From contig JAFASF010000457.1 in NCBI GenBank assembly GCA_019244745.1, forward strand, positions 1 through 32,497: a DNA stretch of 32,497 nucleotides. The letters are read 5' to 3'. Each line of letters starts with the position of its first letter. Position 1 is the stretch's first letter. This stretch comes from Solirubrobacterales bacterium. GTDB lineage: Bacteria; Actinomycetota; Thermoleophilia; Solirubrobacterales; Solirubrobacteraceae. Below are positions 16,425-24,859 of this stretch, in pieces. The notes under the pieces are model-generated. The model did no database searches. It was not told where the DNA came from and was given only the letters and a program-made list of their open reading frames with translations. Both the position numbers and the translations under genes were made by a program.

Positions 16425-16478
16425 ACCGCGACGTCGGGCGGTCCGTGTTCGCCCGAGCTCTGCACACACCCTCGGCGC

Positions 16479-16745
16479 TCACGCCGGCCGAGGCCGGTGG
16501 ACCGGGCTTCGTGAGCGCTTTGGCCAGCTCGAGCGGCCCCAAGGGCGCCGAGTGCGATTTCGTCCATTCCCGAGCTCGCGCTGAGAGCCGTTGGTGTTGC
16601 GATGGATGGTTTCGTCTGCTGGAGGCACGAGCGTGGATCCATCAGGACCGTAGATCGCGCCGTCGGGAGCGAAGAATGGGCTGCAGGGAGAAGCGACCGC
16701 TAGCGCTGCGGCGACTCTGGTCCAGTTGAGGTTTGGCGTTGTCAT
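16479..16745 (-). CDS. possible small secreted protein, 88 aa
   Basis: An ATG at 16745 has an AAGGA site six bases upstream. The N-terminus (NWTRVAAALAVASPCSPFFA) looks like a short signal peptide, followed by DGAIYGPDGSTLVPP. The last third is Arg/Trp-rich and may not be real coding sequence, so a frame error or decay is possible. No family is recognised. It lies 60 bases downstream of the GNAT-like gene on the same strand. Otherwise I saw nothing between 16425 and 16805. Confidence 0.35.
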   Translation of the reverse strand: MTTPNLNWTRVAAALAVASPCSPFFAPDGAIYGPDGSTLVPPADETIHRNTNGSQRELGNGRNRTRRPWGRSSWPKRSRSPVHRPRPA

Positions 16746-16805
16746 GTCATGTCCTTTGTTGTTGGGTGACTTCGATACTGCGTCCGGTTGTGGTCGCGCG
16801 GGCGG

Positions 16806-17219
16806 TCAGCTGATCGCTGGCGACAACCTGGGCCTCAGCCATGAGCCCAGCCGGAAACGCGGAGCTCGGTGTGCCGTCTCGAGCTGCTCGGCCCGAGCTC
16901 GCAGGAGGTCGCACAGCCAGGCAGTGGGACGGAACGGGTTGGCGATAATCGTGTGCTCTGAGAGCGACAGCGCCGCCTGGAGCTCGCCCGCGACCTCTGC
17001 CAGGAGCACCGGCCCGGCCGGCGGCCTGGAGCTGTCGAGCGCAGCCAGCTCTGCCAGCGCGCCCCGATCGTCGGGACGGGCGAATCGAAGCGTCAGCGAG
17101 CTGCCAGGGTCGCCCGCTGGGTTCACGTGCATTCGAGCGAATGAGTTCGCTGATCCTGCGGTGGGCCCCGTCGCGGCCGGGGCCGCGGTGTTTTGGTGTG
17201 TCTTCGTCGGGTTTCGCAT
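16806..17219 (-). CDS. GNAT-like conserved hypothetical protein, 137 aa
   Basis: After a polar tail, the segment LTLRFARPDDRGALAELAAL reads like the start of an acetyltransferase-like domain, and VLLAEVAGELQAALSLSEHT and ANPFRPTAWLCDLLRARAEQ continue it. This pattern matches a very common short actinobacterial family with a GNAT-like first half and no obvious acetyl-CoA loop. The biochemical role is unknown. The start is not certain: ATG 17219 is used because an ATG at 17279 adds residues of low-coding character, and neither has a good ribosome site. Confidence 0.7.
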   Translation of the reverse strand: MRNPTKTHQNTAAPAATGPTAGSANSFARMHVNPAGDPGSSLTLRFARPDDRGALAELAALDSSRPPAGPVLLAEVAGELQAALSLSEHTIIANPFRPTAWLCDLLRARAEQLETAHRAPRFRLGSWLRPRLSPAIS

Positions 17220-17343
17220 GTCTCGGTCCGTTCGTTGAAGTTGGTCTTGCGGCGATTTGTTCGGCCGCATAGACAGCATCGCGCCGAACAGTCGCGGCGA
17301 CCATCGGCCGGTCGGCCGTTGTTCGGTCTGATCGTGGGGTCCA

Positions 17344-17375
17344 CCAACCGGACGACATCCGAGACCACCGGTTGG
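17344..17375 (-). terminator. inverted repeat downstream of the cytidylate-kinase-like gene
   Basis: CCAACCGG (17344-17351) and CCGGTTGG (17368-17375) form an eight-base stem with a 16-base loop, extendable by three pairs across one mismatch. It lies 16 bases past the stop of the minus-strand gene at 17391. No T-run is seen. Confidence 0.4.
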
Positions 17376-17390
17376 GGGGCGCGATAGGAA

Positions 17391-18068
17391 CTAACCGTGC
17401 CCGCGCGGGCGGTGGCCCGAGCCTCGGGCTGATCCGTTTACCGCGTCGACAACGAGTCGGGCGGCATCGTCGGGTGTGAGTTTGTCGGTGTTGATGACGA
17501 GGTCGTAGTGCGTCGGTCGCTCGGTGCCGATGCCATAGAAGCGCTTTATGTAGTCTGCGCGGCCGGCATCGGATCGCTTGAGCACACGCGCCGCCTCCGC
17601 CTCGTCGACCTGAAGCGAGGCTGCGAGCCGGCGTCGGCGTGTCTGTGGCGATGCTGTTATGAGCACTCGGAGGACGTCGTCGCGCGTGGCGAGGGTGAGC
17701 GAGGCGGCGTGCGCGACGATGACAACGTTGCCGGCGGCGGCGGTCTCCTCGATCACCGACTTGATCAACGTCCTCAGCTCGTCGCTGGCGGGCTGATCGT
17801 ACCCGACGGTTTCTGGGGGCGTCAGGATGGCACCCGTGCCCATGCTCGCCGGTCCGAGGCCCTCGAGCAGCCTGACCAGGATCGATTTGCGCCGCTCGAC
17901 ATCAGCAACGACTTCCTCTTCGACGCCCGCCTCGACCGCGGCACGCGCGACGATGTCCTCGTCGATCAGCCGAAAGCCAAGCGTTCCCGCTACGAGCCGG
18001 GCGGCTTCGGCCGCCCCCGCTCCATCCTCACTGGAGATGCATACGACCCCATATCCCACCGCGAGCAA
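17391..18068 (-). CDS. cytidylate kinase-like family protein
   Basis: A 225-aa protein resembling the cytidylate-kinase-like group (PF13189-type): an N-terminal nucleotide-binding strand-loop (VVCISSEDGAGAAEAARLVA, from about residue 8), RLIDEDIVARAAVEAGV, VLRVLITASPQTRRRRL and a C-terminal YDLVINTDKLTPDDAARLV. The loop SSEDGAGA differs from the classical GxxGxGKS of true cytidylate kinase, and I see no Lys there, so NMP kinase activity is doubtful. The start is uncertain: TTG 18068 or GTG 18059, neither with a clear ribosome site. Confidence 0.8.
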   Translation of the reverse strand: MLAVGYGVVCISSEDGAGAAEAARLVAGTLGFRLIDEDIVARAAVEAGVEEEVVADVERRKSILVRLLEGLGPASMGTGAILTPPETVGYDQPASDELRTLIKSVIEETAAAGNVVIVAHAASLTLATRDDVLRVLITASPQTRRRRLAASLQVDEAEAARVLKRSDAGRADYIKRFYGIGTERPTHYDLVINTDKLTPDDAARLVVDAVNGSARGSGHRPRGHG

Positions 18069-18149
18069 GACTACATGCCGGCACCACGATACGTATCTGC
18101 GCCTCTGCTGCAGGGCGCCCGCATCGTGATGGGGCGCCTGGGGCCGAGC

Positions 18150-18917
18150 TCAAGCCGACCGTGGCGCCGACCAGGTCGTCGGGGTGCGCGATACCAGATG
18201 GGCGGCGATCGCCACGGCGACGATGATTCCCAGACCGAGTGACAGCGCCGCCGCCACGCCCACGTTCAGGATGAGCAGCGCTCCCGACAGGGCGCCAACC
18301 GCGAAGGCGACGAGAGCTAGCCCGCGCCGCAACACCTTCGGGTCACTCCAGCCGCCTGCGCGCTCGGTGAGCGCGCCGGTGATGGTCATGGTCATGACGA
18401 CGGTGAGCAGGTCGGGAACCTTGAGATACCGGATGACGGCGAGCTGAGCTCCCATCGATATCGCCAACAGCACCACCATCGTGTCGCGCAGGCCGGTGGG
18501 GAAGTGAGGGCCGGTGAGGATCGCGATCAACGTGACCGCCCCAGCCAGCCAGAGCTTCACCGCCAGCACGTTGCGCAAGGCTCGCCCGCGATGCGACCGA
18601 GCAACCCGGCACGCCTGACCTCCGATCAGCACCCCCACGATGAATCCGCCGAGCGCCAAGGCTGAGGTGCCGACGGCAAATCCCTTCGCTCCGGCGGCGG
18701 CGAGGCCGATGAACACAAGGTTCCCGGTCATCGTGGCCACGAACACACCCCCCAGGCGCAGGATGCTGATCGCGTCCAAGACCCCCGCCAGCACGGTCAA
18801 CCCCAAAAGCATCGCCGGCAAGGGACCGTCACGCGCGTCCAGGAAGACAATTCTGAGTCCCCCAGCCGGCGGCTCACCAGCTTGGACAGAGCTTGAGATC
18901 TTCGCCGCGTCGCTCAC
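18150..18917 (-). CDS. DUF1275 (YoaK-type) membrane protein
   Basis: A 255-aa integral membrane protein with about six to seven hydrophobic helices. The family marks are VFVATMTGNLVFIGLAAAG (near residue 58) and the conserved YLKVPDLLTVVMTMTITGA. Function of the family is unknown. The start is GTG 18917, with a weak GAATGAG site. The cytidylate-kinase-like gene follows 81 bases downstream on the same strand. Confidence 0.9.
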   Translation of the reverse strand: MSDAAKISSSVQAGEPPAGGLRIVFLDARDGPLPAMLLGLTVLAGVLDAISILRLGGVFVATMTGNLVFIGLAAAGAKGFAVGTSALALGGFIVGVLIGGQACRVARSHRGRALRNVLAVKLWLAGAVTLIAILTGPHFPTGLRDTMVVLLAISMGAQLAVIRYLKVPDLLTVVMTMTITGALTERAGGWSDPKVLRRGLALVAFAVGALSGALLILNVGVAAALSLGLGIIVAVAIAAHLVSRTPTTWSAPRSA

Positions 18918-19049
18918 GACGGTCTCATTCTCGCCGCCGCACCGGCGCTTTCGGTATTAGCGGGGTAAGCCCCGGGCGATTCGAGCGCTCGTTGTATACC
19001 GCTAGCCGCGCGCGCCACAGCCACGGGCGGCCGGCAGCCCGCCGCGCGG

Positions 19050-19787
19050 TCAGCCCGGGTACTCGTCTTTCCGCCACGCGCGAGTCTCCTCGGCCTCGGC
19101 CTTCGGCGTGCGCTTGAGCAAGAACGAGTGGTACGGCGCGACGAACGGATCGGGTGCCATCACCGTGTAGGTGTGGTACACGCTTCCGTTCTCGCGCGCG
19201 AACGCGATGAAGCTCGGCCCCTCGCGCAGTCCGTCCTCGAGCTTGGCTCCGATCTGCCCTGCCCAGGCCTTCAGCCACTCGGGAGGGTTGTCGATCATCC
19301 CCTTGACCTCGGGGATCTGCTGCGCCTGCTCGGGCGTGAGCGCGAGCCCGAAGTCGAACGGGAAATCGCTCCCATAAGTCGAGACATAGGGGAACTGCCA
19401 GCCCATCCGTTTCTTATATGCGCTCAACCTCTCGATCGGGGCGCGTGAGAAACAGATCAACGTCACGTCGCGGTGGTTCAGATGCACGCGCGTGCCATCG
19501 AGCTCGTCGCCCAGGTTCGTGCAGCCGGGGCACGCTCCTAACGTGTAGTCGGGCCCGAACATGATGTTGTAGGCGAGGAGTTGCGACCGCCCGTCGAACA
19601 GCTCGGCGAGCGTCTTCTTCCCGTCCTCGGTGTCGAACTGATACTCCTTTTCCACGGGAACCCACGGAAGCTGGCGCCGCTGCTGGGTCACCTTCCGGCC
19701 GAGTTCGGCGTACTCAGCCTCGAGCTTCGCAAGCTCGGCGCGAGCCGCCTGCCATTCCGCGCGGGTTCCAACCTCGTAATCGGACAT
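19050..19787 (-). CDS. DUF899 family thioredoxin-like protein
   Basis: A 245-aa protein of the DUF899 group. After a helical N-terminal part it has the thioredoxin-like fold, with the redox-like motif GACPGCTNLGDEL (Cys86-x-x-Cys89), HLNHRDVTLICFSRAPIE and the C-terminal SVYHTYTVMAPDPF stretch. Such proteins are annotated as thioredoxin-family or dithiol-disulfide isomerases, but the role is unproven. The ATG 19787 has an excellent AAGGAGGT site. A hairpin (CGCCACC at 19807-19813, GGTGGCG at 19819-19825) stands just upstream in the leader. Confidence 0.92.
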   Translation of the reverse strand: MSDYEVGTRAEWQAARAELAKLEAEYAELGRKVTQQRRQLPWVPVEKEYQFDTEDGKKTLAELFDGRSQLLAYNIMFGPDYTLGACPGCTNLGDELDGTRVHLNHRDVTLICFSRAPIERLSAYKKRMGWQFPYVSTYGSDFPFDFGLALTPEQAQQIPEVKGMIDNPPEWLKAWAGQIGAKLEDGLREGPSFIAFARENGSVYHTYTVMAPDPFVAPYHSFLLKRTPKAEAEETRAWRKDEYPG

Positions 19788-19806
19788 CGTTACCTCCTTG
19801 AGCAGT

Positions 19807-19825
19807 CGCCACCTCGCGGGTGGCG
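19807..19825 (-). promoter_or_regulatory. leader hairpin upstream of the DUF899 gene
   Basis: A seven-base stem with a TCGCG loop lies about 10 bases before the AAGGAGG ribosome site. It could affect mRNA stability or translation, but nothing more can be shown. Confidence 0.3.
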
Positions 19826-19901
19826 GCCACTGGTAGATCGTCGGGGACCGCCCGTGGCCGGCCGTACGTTACGACCGGTTGGCCGCGTCGAACTCATCGC
19901 A

Positions 19902-20552
19902 TCAGGCCGCCGCCTCGACCGACCAGATCAGCAGATCGAGGATTCGCACCTCGGTGAGGCTGTAGCGACGCCTCGCGAGTTCCTGCCGGACCGCTCGCAC
20001 CGCCGCCCGGTTGCGGTCCAGATCGCGCTTGTAGCCGCGTACCAGCTCGAGCGCGCGCTCTCCGAACGCAGCACGGGCTCCGAGGTCGTCGTCTGCCAGG
20101 TACTTCTGGACGACGCTGTCGAGCATGGGGATCAGCGACGGTCGCTTTGGATGCAGTGCTTTGGTCATCTTCGAGAAGCCGACTCCTCGAATGCCCCCGA
20201 ACGTGTCGAAGAGCTTCCTCATCGGCAGCCACGGCACTTCGCTCGCCGCTCCTGCCAGCGAAGCATCGGGAGCGATCGCCCGTAGGGCTCGCTCGATCGC
20301 GCGGCGGCGCTCGAGGATCGCGACGATTTCGACCGCTGAAACGCGTGCGCCGCCCCGGTTCGCGAGCCTGAGATCCAACTCGCCGAAGGACGCCGTGGCC
20401 GAGCGGTCGCTTATCTCGAACTCGAAAGGCCTGTGCGCGTCGAGGAAGCCGAGCACTACCTTCGAAGGATCCTCGATTTCGTTACCCGCCCGAAGGACGA
20501 CCGGGCGTACCCGATTCGTCGTGTGTCGGACCGGGTCTCCAGCTTCAGTCAT
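19902..20552 (-). CDS. DUF6308-like protein
   Basis: A 216-aa soluble protein. KMTKALHPKRPSLIPMLDSV (about 124-143) followed by a helical, Arg-rich C-terminus (VRAVRQELARRRYSLTEVRI) matches what I recall of the DUF6308 family; no catalytic role is known. The ATG at 20552 avoids overlapping the nucleotidyltransferase gene that ends at 20638; an in-frame start at 20681 would overlap by 44 bases. It follows that gene on the same strand with 85 bases between, and they may be one transcript. Confidence 0.75.
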   Translation of the reverse strand: MTEAGDPVRHTTNRVRPVVLRAGNEIEDPSKVVLGFLDAHRPFEFEISDRSATASFGELDLRLANRGGARVSAVEIVAILERRRAIERALRAIAPDASLAGAASEVPWLPMRKLFDTFGGIRGVGFSKMTKALHPKRPSLIPMLDSVVQKYLADDDLGARAAFGERALELVRGYKRDLDRNRAAVRAVRQELARRRYSLTEVRILDLLIWSVEAAA

Positions 20553-20637
20553 GCGCTCGCGTGATGACGCGCTCGGGCCAGATCGGTGAACGGCGAGCGT
20601 TCGCTCTTGGCGGGGATGGTGGGCGGTCCGGCACTCG

Positions 20638-21510
20638 TCAGGCGATGAGTCGGCCGCGCCAGTCTTCGAAGGACTCCGCAAGGTCGTTTCGACCTAGTGC
20701 CCCCAGGCGCGCGGTGTGGTCGTCGATGTAGTGGATGTAGAGCGGCACGAGCTGATCGCTGAGAAGACGGGCAGCGGGGTGCTCGTCGAACGGCACCCCG
20801 GTTCGCCACGAGCGCGCCGCCACGACCAGCTCGGCACTTGGCGACTGCTCGCTCTCGAGGTAGTGATCGACGGCGGAATCGTTCGTTCCGACCCGTCCCG
20901 TCGTGGCCGTGTAGAGGAACCGAACTGGGAACAGCACCAGCTTGGTCACTCGACGAACACCGCGACGAACGAGGAGCTCAGGAGTGCGGATCTCTGCGAC
21001 CGCAGCCCCACCGGCCAGCCGCATCGATCCGAGCGAGGCGCCTTGCGCAGAGGCCGGCGACCGTACGCCGGCCAGGTAATCGAGCGCGAACTCTGCGCCG
21101 GTGACGATCAGCTCTCGGGAGCTCGGTCGCGGCAGATTTCGCCGGGCAATGTCGCAGCCTGCGATCAGCCGGCCGCTCTCGAGCAGGTCGAGGCGATCGA
21201 GCGCCGGGAACCGGCCCCCCACTTGCTTACCGCTCAGCGTGGACGGCGTCCCCCAGAACACCGACAGCCGCGATTGGAGCGCCGACCCCCTGGCCTTCTC
21301 CGCTTCGGCCACCGCTTGGATCGTGTCTGAGTCATCGGGCTGAAGCGGGTCGCAGACGATCAGGCCCAGGTCGACGTCGCTCACCAGTTCGCTGAACCCA
21401 CCGTGCGCGAGGCTCCCCAGCGCGTAGGCAGCCAGCAGCCGATCGCCGAGCGCGGCCCGATAGGCCTCCACGGCGTGCCCCAAGACGCTCTCGCCATCCA
21501 CACCGGGCAC
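20638..21510 (-). CDS. nucleotidyltransferase-domain protein, 290 aa
   Basis: The N-terminus has the Pol-beta-like nucleotidyltransferase signature: GSLAHGGFSELVSDVDLGLI (32-51), with Gly-Ser and the metal-binding Asp45-Val-Asp47. The rest (about 150-290) is helical, as in aminoglycoside and antitoxin-type nucleotidyltransferases, which have a helical substrate or partner domain. The substrate is unknown: drug, protein or tRNA are all possible. The GTG start at 21510 has a weak GGCGG site. No toxin partner such as a HEPN protein is visible next to it; the neighbour is the DUF6308-like gene. Confidence 0.85.
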   Translation of the reverse strand: MPGVDGESVLGHAVEAYRAALGDRLLAAYALGSLAHGGFSELVSDVDLGLIVCDPLQPDDSDTIQAVAEAEKARGSALQSRLSVFWGTPSTLSGKQVGGRFPALDRLDLLESGRLIAGCDIARRNLPRPSSRELIVTGAEFALDYLAGVRSPASAQGASLGSMRLAGGAAVAEIRTPELLVRRGVRRVTKLVLFPVRFLYTATTGRVGTNDSAVDHYLESEQSPSAELVVAARSWRTGVPFDEHPAARLLSDQLVPLYIHYIDDHTARLGALGRNDLAESFEDWRGRLIA

Positions 21511-21652
21511 GGTAATCCGCCGCGCGTGCCGATGCGGTCAGATCGGCTCGACAGCTCGGAGCGCGCGGCGCCCAGGTCCTCGCGACGATTCGCCGACGGC
21601 GAGCCCGACCTCCGACTCGCGGCCTAACCATCAAAACTTCCGGACAGCCCTG

Positions 21653-22054
21653 CTAGTCGGCCCACCAGTCGCGCTGGCCATCGACGTCTTCGCGCGGAGA
21701 CTCGCCGAGATTGGGCGCGCCGATGACGAGGATCTCGAGACCCTCCGGCCCGGCCTCGTAGCCTCGCCATGAACCGGGCGGGACGCGCACCGCGTCCCAT
21801 TCCTTGAGCTCGAAGATCTCCTCGTCGACCTTCATCCGCCCGCTCCCGCGCACGACCACGTACACCTCCTCTTGCTTCTTGTGGGTGTGGCCGTACGGAA
21901 AGCGATAGCCGGGCGGGACGCGCTGGTAGCTCAGGCCGGATTCCTCGAGCTCGAGCGCCCGGGTCGCCAACCGGAACTCCAGGTCCGGCGCGCCCTCGAA
22001 CCTAGAGCCGACATCCTCCAGATCCTCCTTGATGTTCCTGAGCGTGAACGCCAC
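21653..22054 (-). CDS. cupin-domain protein, 133 aa
   Basis: A cupin with the metal-binding histidines in FPYGHTHKKQEEVYVVVRGSG (about 53-73) and a second motif in WDAVRVPPGSWRGYEAG. The N-terminal MAFTLRNIKEDLEDV-like start is what I recall for this family, so GTG 22054 is chosen. ATG 22072 is the alternative, and the 11-base TGCGCCGTGGC occurs at both possible starts. Members of this cupin group are of unassigned function. It stands alone on the minus strand next to the ABC pseudogene. Confidence 0.85.
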   Translation of the reverse strand: MAFTLRNIKEDLEDVGSRFEGAPDLEFRLATRALELEESGLSYQRVPPGYRFPYGHTHKKQEEVYVVVRGSGRMKVDEEIFELKEWDAVRVPPGSWRGYEAGPEGLEILVIGAPNLGESPREDVDGQRDWWAD

Positions 22055-22164
22055 GGCGCAATCGTATGCCACGGCGCAGGACGCGCCATCGCGCTACCCA
22101 ACTTCGCCGGCCAGCCGCGCGGCTCCCTCCCCCCAGTTCCAATCCGTGCTTATGGACAGCTCCG

Positions 22165-23040
22165 CTAGCTCAATCGCGATCGATTGACGTCTGGGTCGTC
22201 TCGAAGAGCGATCTGTCGGGGGGAGGCTTCCGAGCAGGGCCAGAGCGGCCGCGCCGGCGACGATCCCGCCGAACGGGGTCGGCGGGACGACAATGTGCCA
22301 TCCGGGTCGGCCATCGGCGATACGCGCGACGGCCAGGCGCGCAGCGAGCGCTCCAGCGCCGGCGCCGACGAGGGCGGTGACGGTGGCTTCAGCGGCGATC
22401 ATGCGCGCCGCTTGCCTGCGGGTTGCGCCGATGAGGCGAACAAGCGCCAGCTCGGCCCGGCGGTCGGCCATGGCCATGACGCTCGTGTTGACGATCGCGA
22501 TGCCGGCGAACGCGCCGACCACGCCGATGAGCAGCCACACGATCCACGCGTTGGTCTGGTCGGCGACTCGGAGCCGATCGAGGCGCTCACGCCGGGTACG
22601 CGAGCGGCGAGCTGCTCGGCGGCGATGGGCAGCGACCCGCGCCTCGGCCGCCGGCCATCCAGCCGCAACGGCAGTGCAACATTCTGCTCCGCGCTCAACG
22701 AGCCCACCAGATTGAACGACCGAAGCACGAACCCCACCCGCCGGCGGCGCAACACCGCACGCTGGCGCTAGGACAGCCGACCGAGCTCGGTCTCGCCGAT
22801 CCGCACCGTGCCCGCCGTCGGGCGGTCGAGCCCCGCCGCGCACTGCAATAGCGTGGTCTTGTCCGACCCTGACGGTCCCATCACGGCGGTGAACCCACCC
22901 GCCGGGCAAGCGATCGTGACCTCTTCAAGCGCCCTCACTGCGCTTGGCCCCTTGCCGTACATCTGGCTCACCGACTCCAGCGCAACCGCCGCCAGGGTCT
23001 CGGTCACAGCACAATCGACCAGCGGCCGGCGTTGCATCAT
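22165..23040 (-). pseudogene. ABC transporter remnant: ATPase N-terminus fused to FtsX-type permease C-terminus
   Basis: From ATG 23040 (GGAGGAAGG site) the frame reads as the start of a MacB/LolD-type ATPase with Walker A GPSGSDKTT, where the expected GSGKTT has Asp for Gly. After GRLS comes an in-frame TAG at 22770-22768 where Glu is expected, then the same frame continues as ATPase (RVGFVLRSFNLVGSLSAEQ), with Arg in place of the usual Q-loop Gln. At about 22640 the ATPase stops short of signature, Walker B and H-loop and passes into permease sequence. A frameshift near 22565 restores the FtsX-domain end (DQTNAWIVWLLIGVV, then MADRRAELALVRLIGATRRQ). The C-terminus shows another shift. The product cannot be a working transporter. 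Confidence 0.85.
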
Positions 23041-23459
23041 CCTTCCTCCTCGCGATGGATCTACTCACGGGAGAACACTCCCAAGCGGCGCCCCTTCCCA
23101 TGCGGCCCGCTGGTCTTTAGCCCGACCGACCGCCGCTATACGAAAGGCCCCGCTATGAGCCTGTCGCGCAAACCGCGACCGGAGCACCCGAGTCGTAAGC
23201 CGCTAACAACCGACGTATCTAGGCACCACGCCCCCAAGGGACGTGGTTGACCTTTTGACGAACATAGGCGCGTTAAGTCACGCACGTGCCCGCTCCCCGC
23301 GATTTCGCCTGGCGGGCTGGTCTCCGCAGCTACGCCCGCACCGAGACGTGAACACCCACCGGCTGCGCGCAGCCGGTACTCCCCGAAGGCACAGACCTCG
23401 CGCGTGGAGCGCGACTTTCGCCCGATGCGCTCCAAGCACCTGGAGGTCGGGGGGCCGAC
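23041..23459. other. gap without a clear gene
   Basis: Holds a possible 31-codon frame on the plus strand (ATG 23155, behind GAAAGG), a hairpin ACCACG...CGTGGT (23225-23247) and the 20-base palindrome at 23358-23377. No convincing gene is present. Confidence 0.5.
23358..23377. repeat. 20-base perfect palindrome
   Basis: ACCGGCTGCG followed directly by CGCAGCCGGT: a perfect 20-base palindrome next to the IS3 remnant. It could be a terminator stem, a protein site or an insertion-element end; the sequence does not decide. Confidence 0.85.
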
Positions 23460-23661
23460 CCCGATCTCACGCTCATCGGTCGACAGACCGTCCGGCCGCT
23501 TACCCTCGTCCCGCTCGGCTTGCTTGACCCGATTTGAGTAGCGTCACATCGGAGATACCGAGATCCTCCGCAATCTGCCGCTGCGCCTTGCTCGACAAAC
23601 GAACGAACTCGATGGCCGCTCGTCGAAACTCCTCCGTATACGGTGGTCTGGAAGTAGTCAC
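23460..23661 (-). pseudogene. IS3-family transposase OrfA remnant
   Basis: From GTG 23661 the frame reads PPYTEEFRRAAIEFVRLSSK then QIAEDLGISDVTL, the helix-turn-helix of IS3/IS911-type OrfA. After VTL the expected RNWVKQAE is lost by a one-base insertion; in the next frame VKQAERDEGKRPDGLSTDER continues to about 23462, then family resemblance ends. OrfB and terminal repeats were not found. This is a dead transposon fragment. Confidence 0.8.
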
Positions 23662-23869
23662 GACAGATCGCCGTCGGGGCAGGCACATGGTTTTAGTTTC
23701 CGCCCAATCCGAGACCAGCAACGGCATGCCGAGATGGCCTCGGACGGAGGAGATCGGGTCGCTGCTGAACCCTTGGCGCGTCAGCGTGTCGGTTGTTCTG
23801 ATCAGGCGTGGGGCGGGGGTAGGATGCCCGTCAACATCTTGGGGCCAATAGCGACAAGGGGTTTGAACG

Positions 23870-24700
23870 GTGACCGAAGCGCAGCAGCCCTACTCGCTCG
23901 GGACCTCGGAGCCCGAGCTGGCTCGTTTGGACGCGCAGGCCGCGAGCATCGCACGTCCGACGGATTTGTTCCTGCGCAGCGCCGGTATCGCGCCCGGGAT
24001 GCGGGTGCTCGATCTCGGTACCGGCCTGGGCCATGTCGCGTTCCGGATCTCCGAGCTCGTGGGGTCTGCCGGCGCGGTGGTCGGAATCGATCAGGCCGCG
24101 CCGCTGCTCGCCGTCGCGGAGCAACGCAGAGTGGCTGCCGGCACCGAGAACGTCAGTTTCGTGGAGGCCGACGTTCGCACCTTCCGCGACGGCGACGCGT
24201 TCGACGCGGTGGTCGGGCGGCTGATCCTGTTCCATCTACGGGAACCGGTCGAGGTGCTCCGCCACCACACCGGCGCCCTCAGCGACGACGGTCTGATGCT
24301 GATGATCGATTTCGATGTCGGATCGGCACGAAGCGAGCCCCCGGTGCCGCTCTTCGACACCGCCCGGGACTGGGTGATCCAAGCGTTCAGACAGGCGGGA
24401 GCAAACCCGATGATTGGCACCCAGCTCGGTCCGCTGCTGCGCGATGCGGGCCTGACGGACATCGAGACGTTCGGATTGCAGGGCTATCTGACTCCGGACG
24501 ATCCAGCCGGGCCAGCTCTTCTCTCCAGCGTCGTCAGGAGCCTCGCGCCGGTGATTCTCGCAAGCGGAATCGCCACCGAGGAGGAGCTAGCCCTCGGCTC
24601 GCTCCAGGAACGGCTTGCTCGTGAGCTCCAGTCGAGCCGCGCGATCGGGCTGATACCCGCAGTCGCGGGGGCCTGGGGCCGACGTTGCGTGCGAGCCTGA
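23870..24700 (+). CDS. class I SAM-dependent methyltransferase
   Basis: A 276-aa enzyme with motif I VLDLGTGLGHVAF (46-58), an acidic residue after the second strand (VVGIDQAAPLLAVAEQ), motif II VSFVEADVRTF, and VVGRLILFHLREPVEVLRHH. The group includes small-molecule methyltransferases; no substrate can be assigned. GTG 23870 has an AAGGGG site eight bases upstream. It faces the phosphoesterase gene convergently. No operon partner is evident, since it follows the IS3 remnant. Confidence 0.9.
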   Translation: MTEAQQPYSLGTSEPELARLDAQAASIARPTDLFLRSAGIAPGMRVLDLGTGLGHVAFRISELVGSAGAVVGIDQAAPLLAVAEQRRVAAGTENVSFVEADVRTFRDGDAFDAVVGRLILFHLREPVEVLRHHTGALSDDGLMLMIDFDVGSARSEPPVPLFDTARDWVIQAFRQAGANPMIGTQLGPLLRDAGLTDIETFGLQGYLTPDDPAGPALLSSVVRSLAPVILASGIATEEELALGSLQERLARELQSSRAIGLIPAVAGAWGRRCVRA

Positions 24701-24807
24701 AGAGGTGAATCGACGCACACGAGTATCGCCGGCAACGGCGCTGTCCTCGCGAGCGGCGTTGGCACGATTGGTGGGTCGCGGGAGGAGTCGTGCGCCCCGA
24801 ACCGCGG

Positions 24808-24838
24808 GAAGGGACGTGAGCGCGGTAGCTGCCCCTTC
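24808..24838. terminator. weak hairpin between convergent genes
   Basis: GAAGGG (24808-24813) can pair with CCCTTC (24833-24838) with flanking CGG/CCG support. The loop is 19 bases, so the call is weak, but it lies between the two convergent stops. Confidence 0.25.
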
Positions 24839-24859
24839 CGGCTGCGCTCTCGAGCTCGG

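Noticed and set aside
23155-23250. 31-codon frame with GAAAGG site
   Set aside because: Too short, basic and without relatives I recognise; context is decaying sequence.
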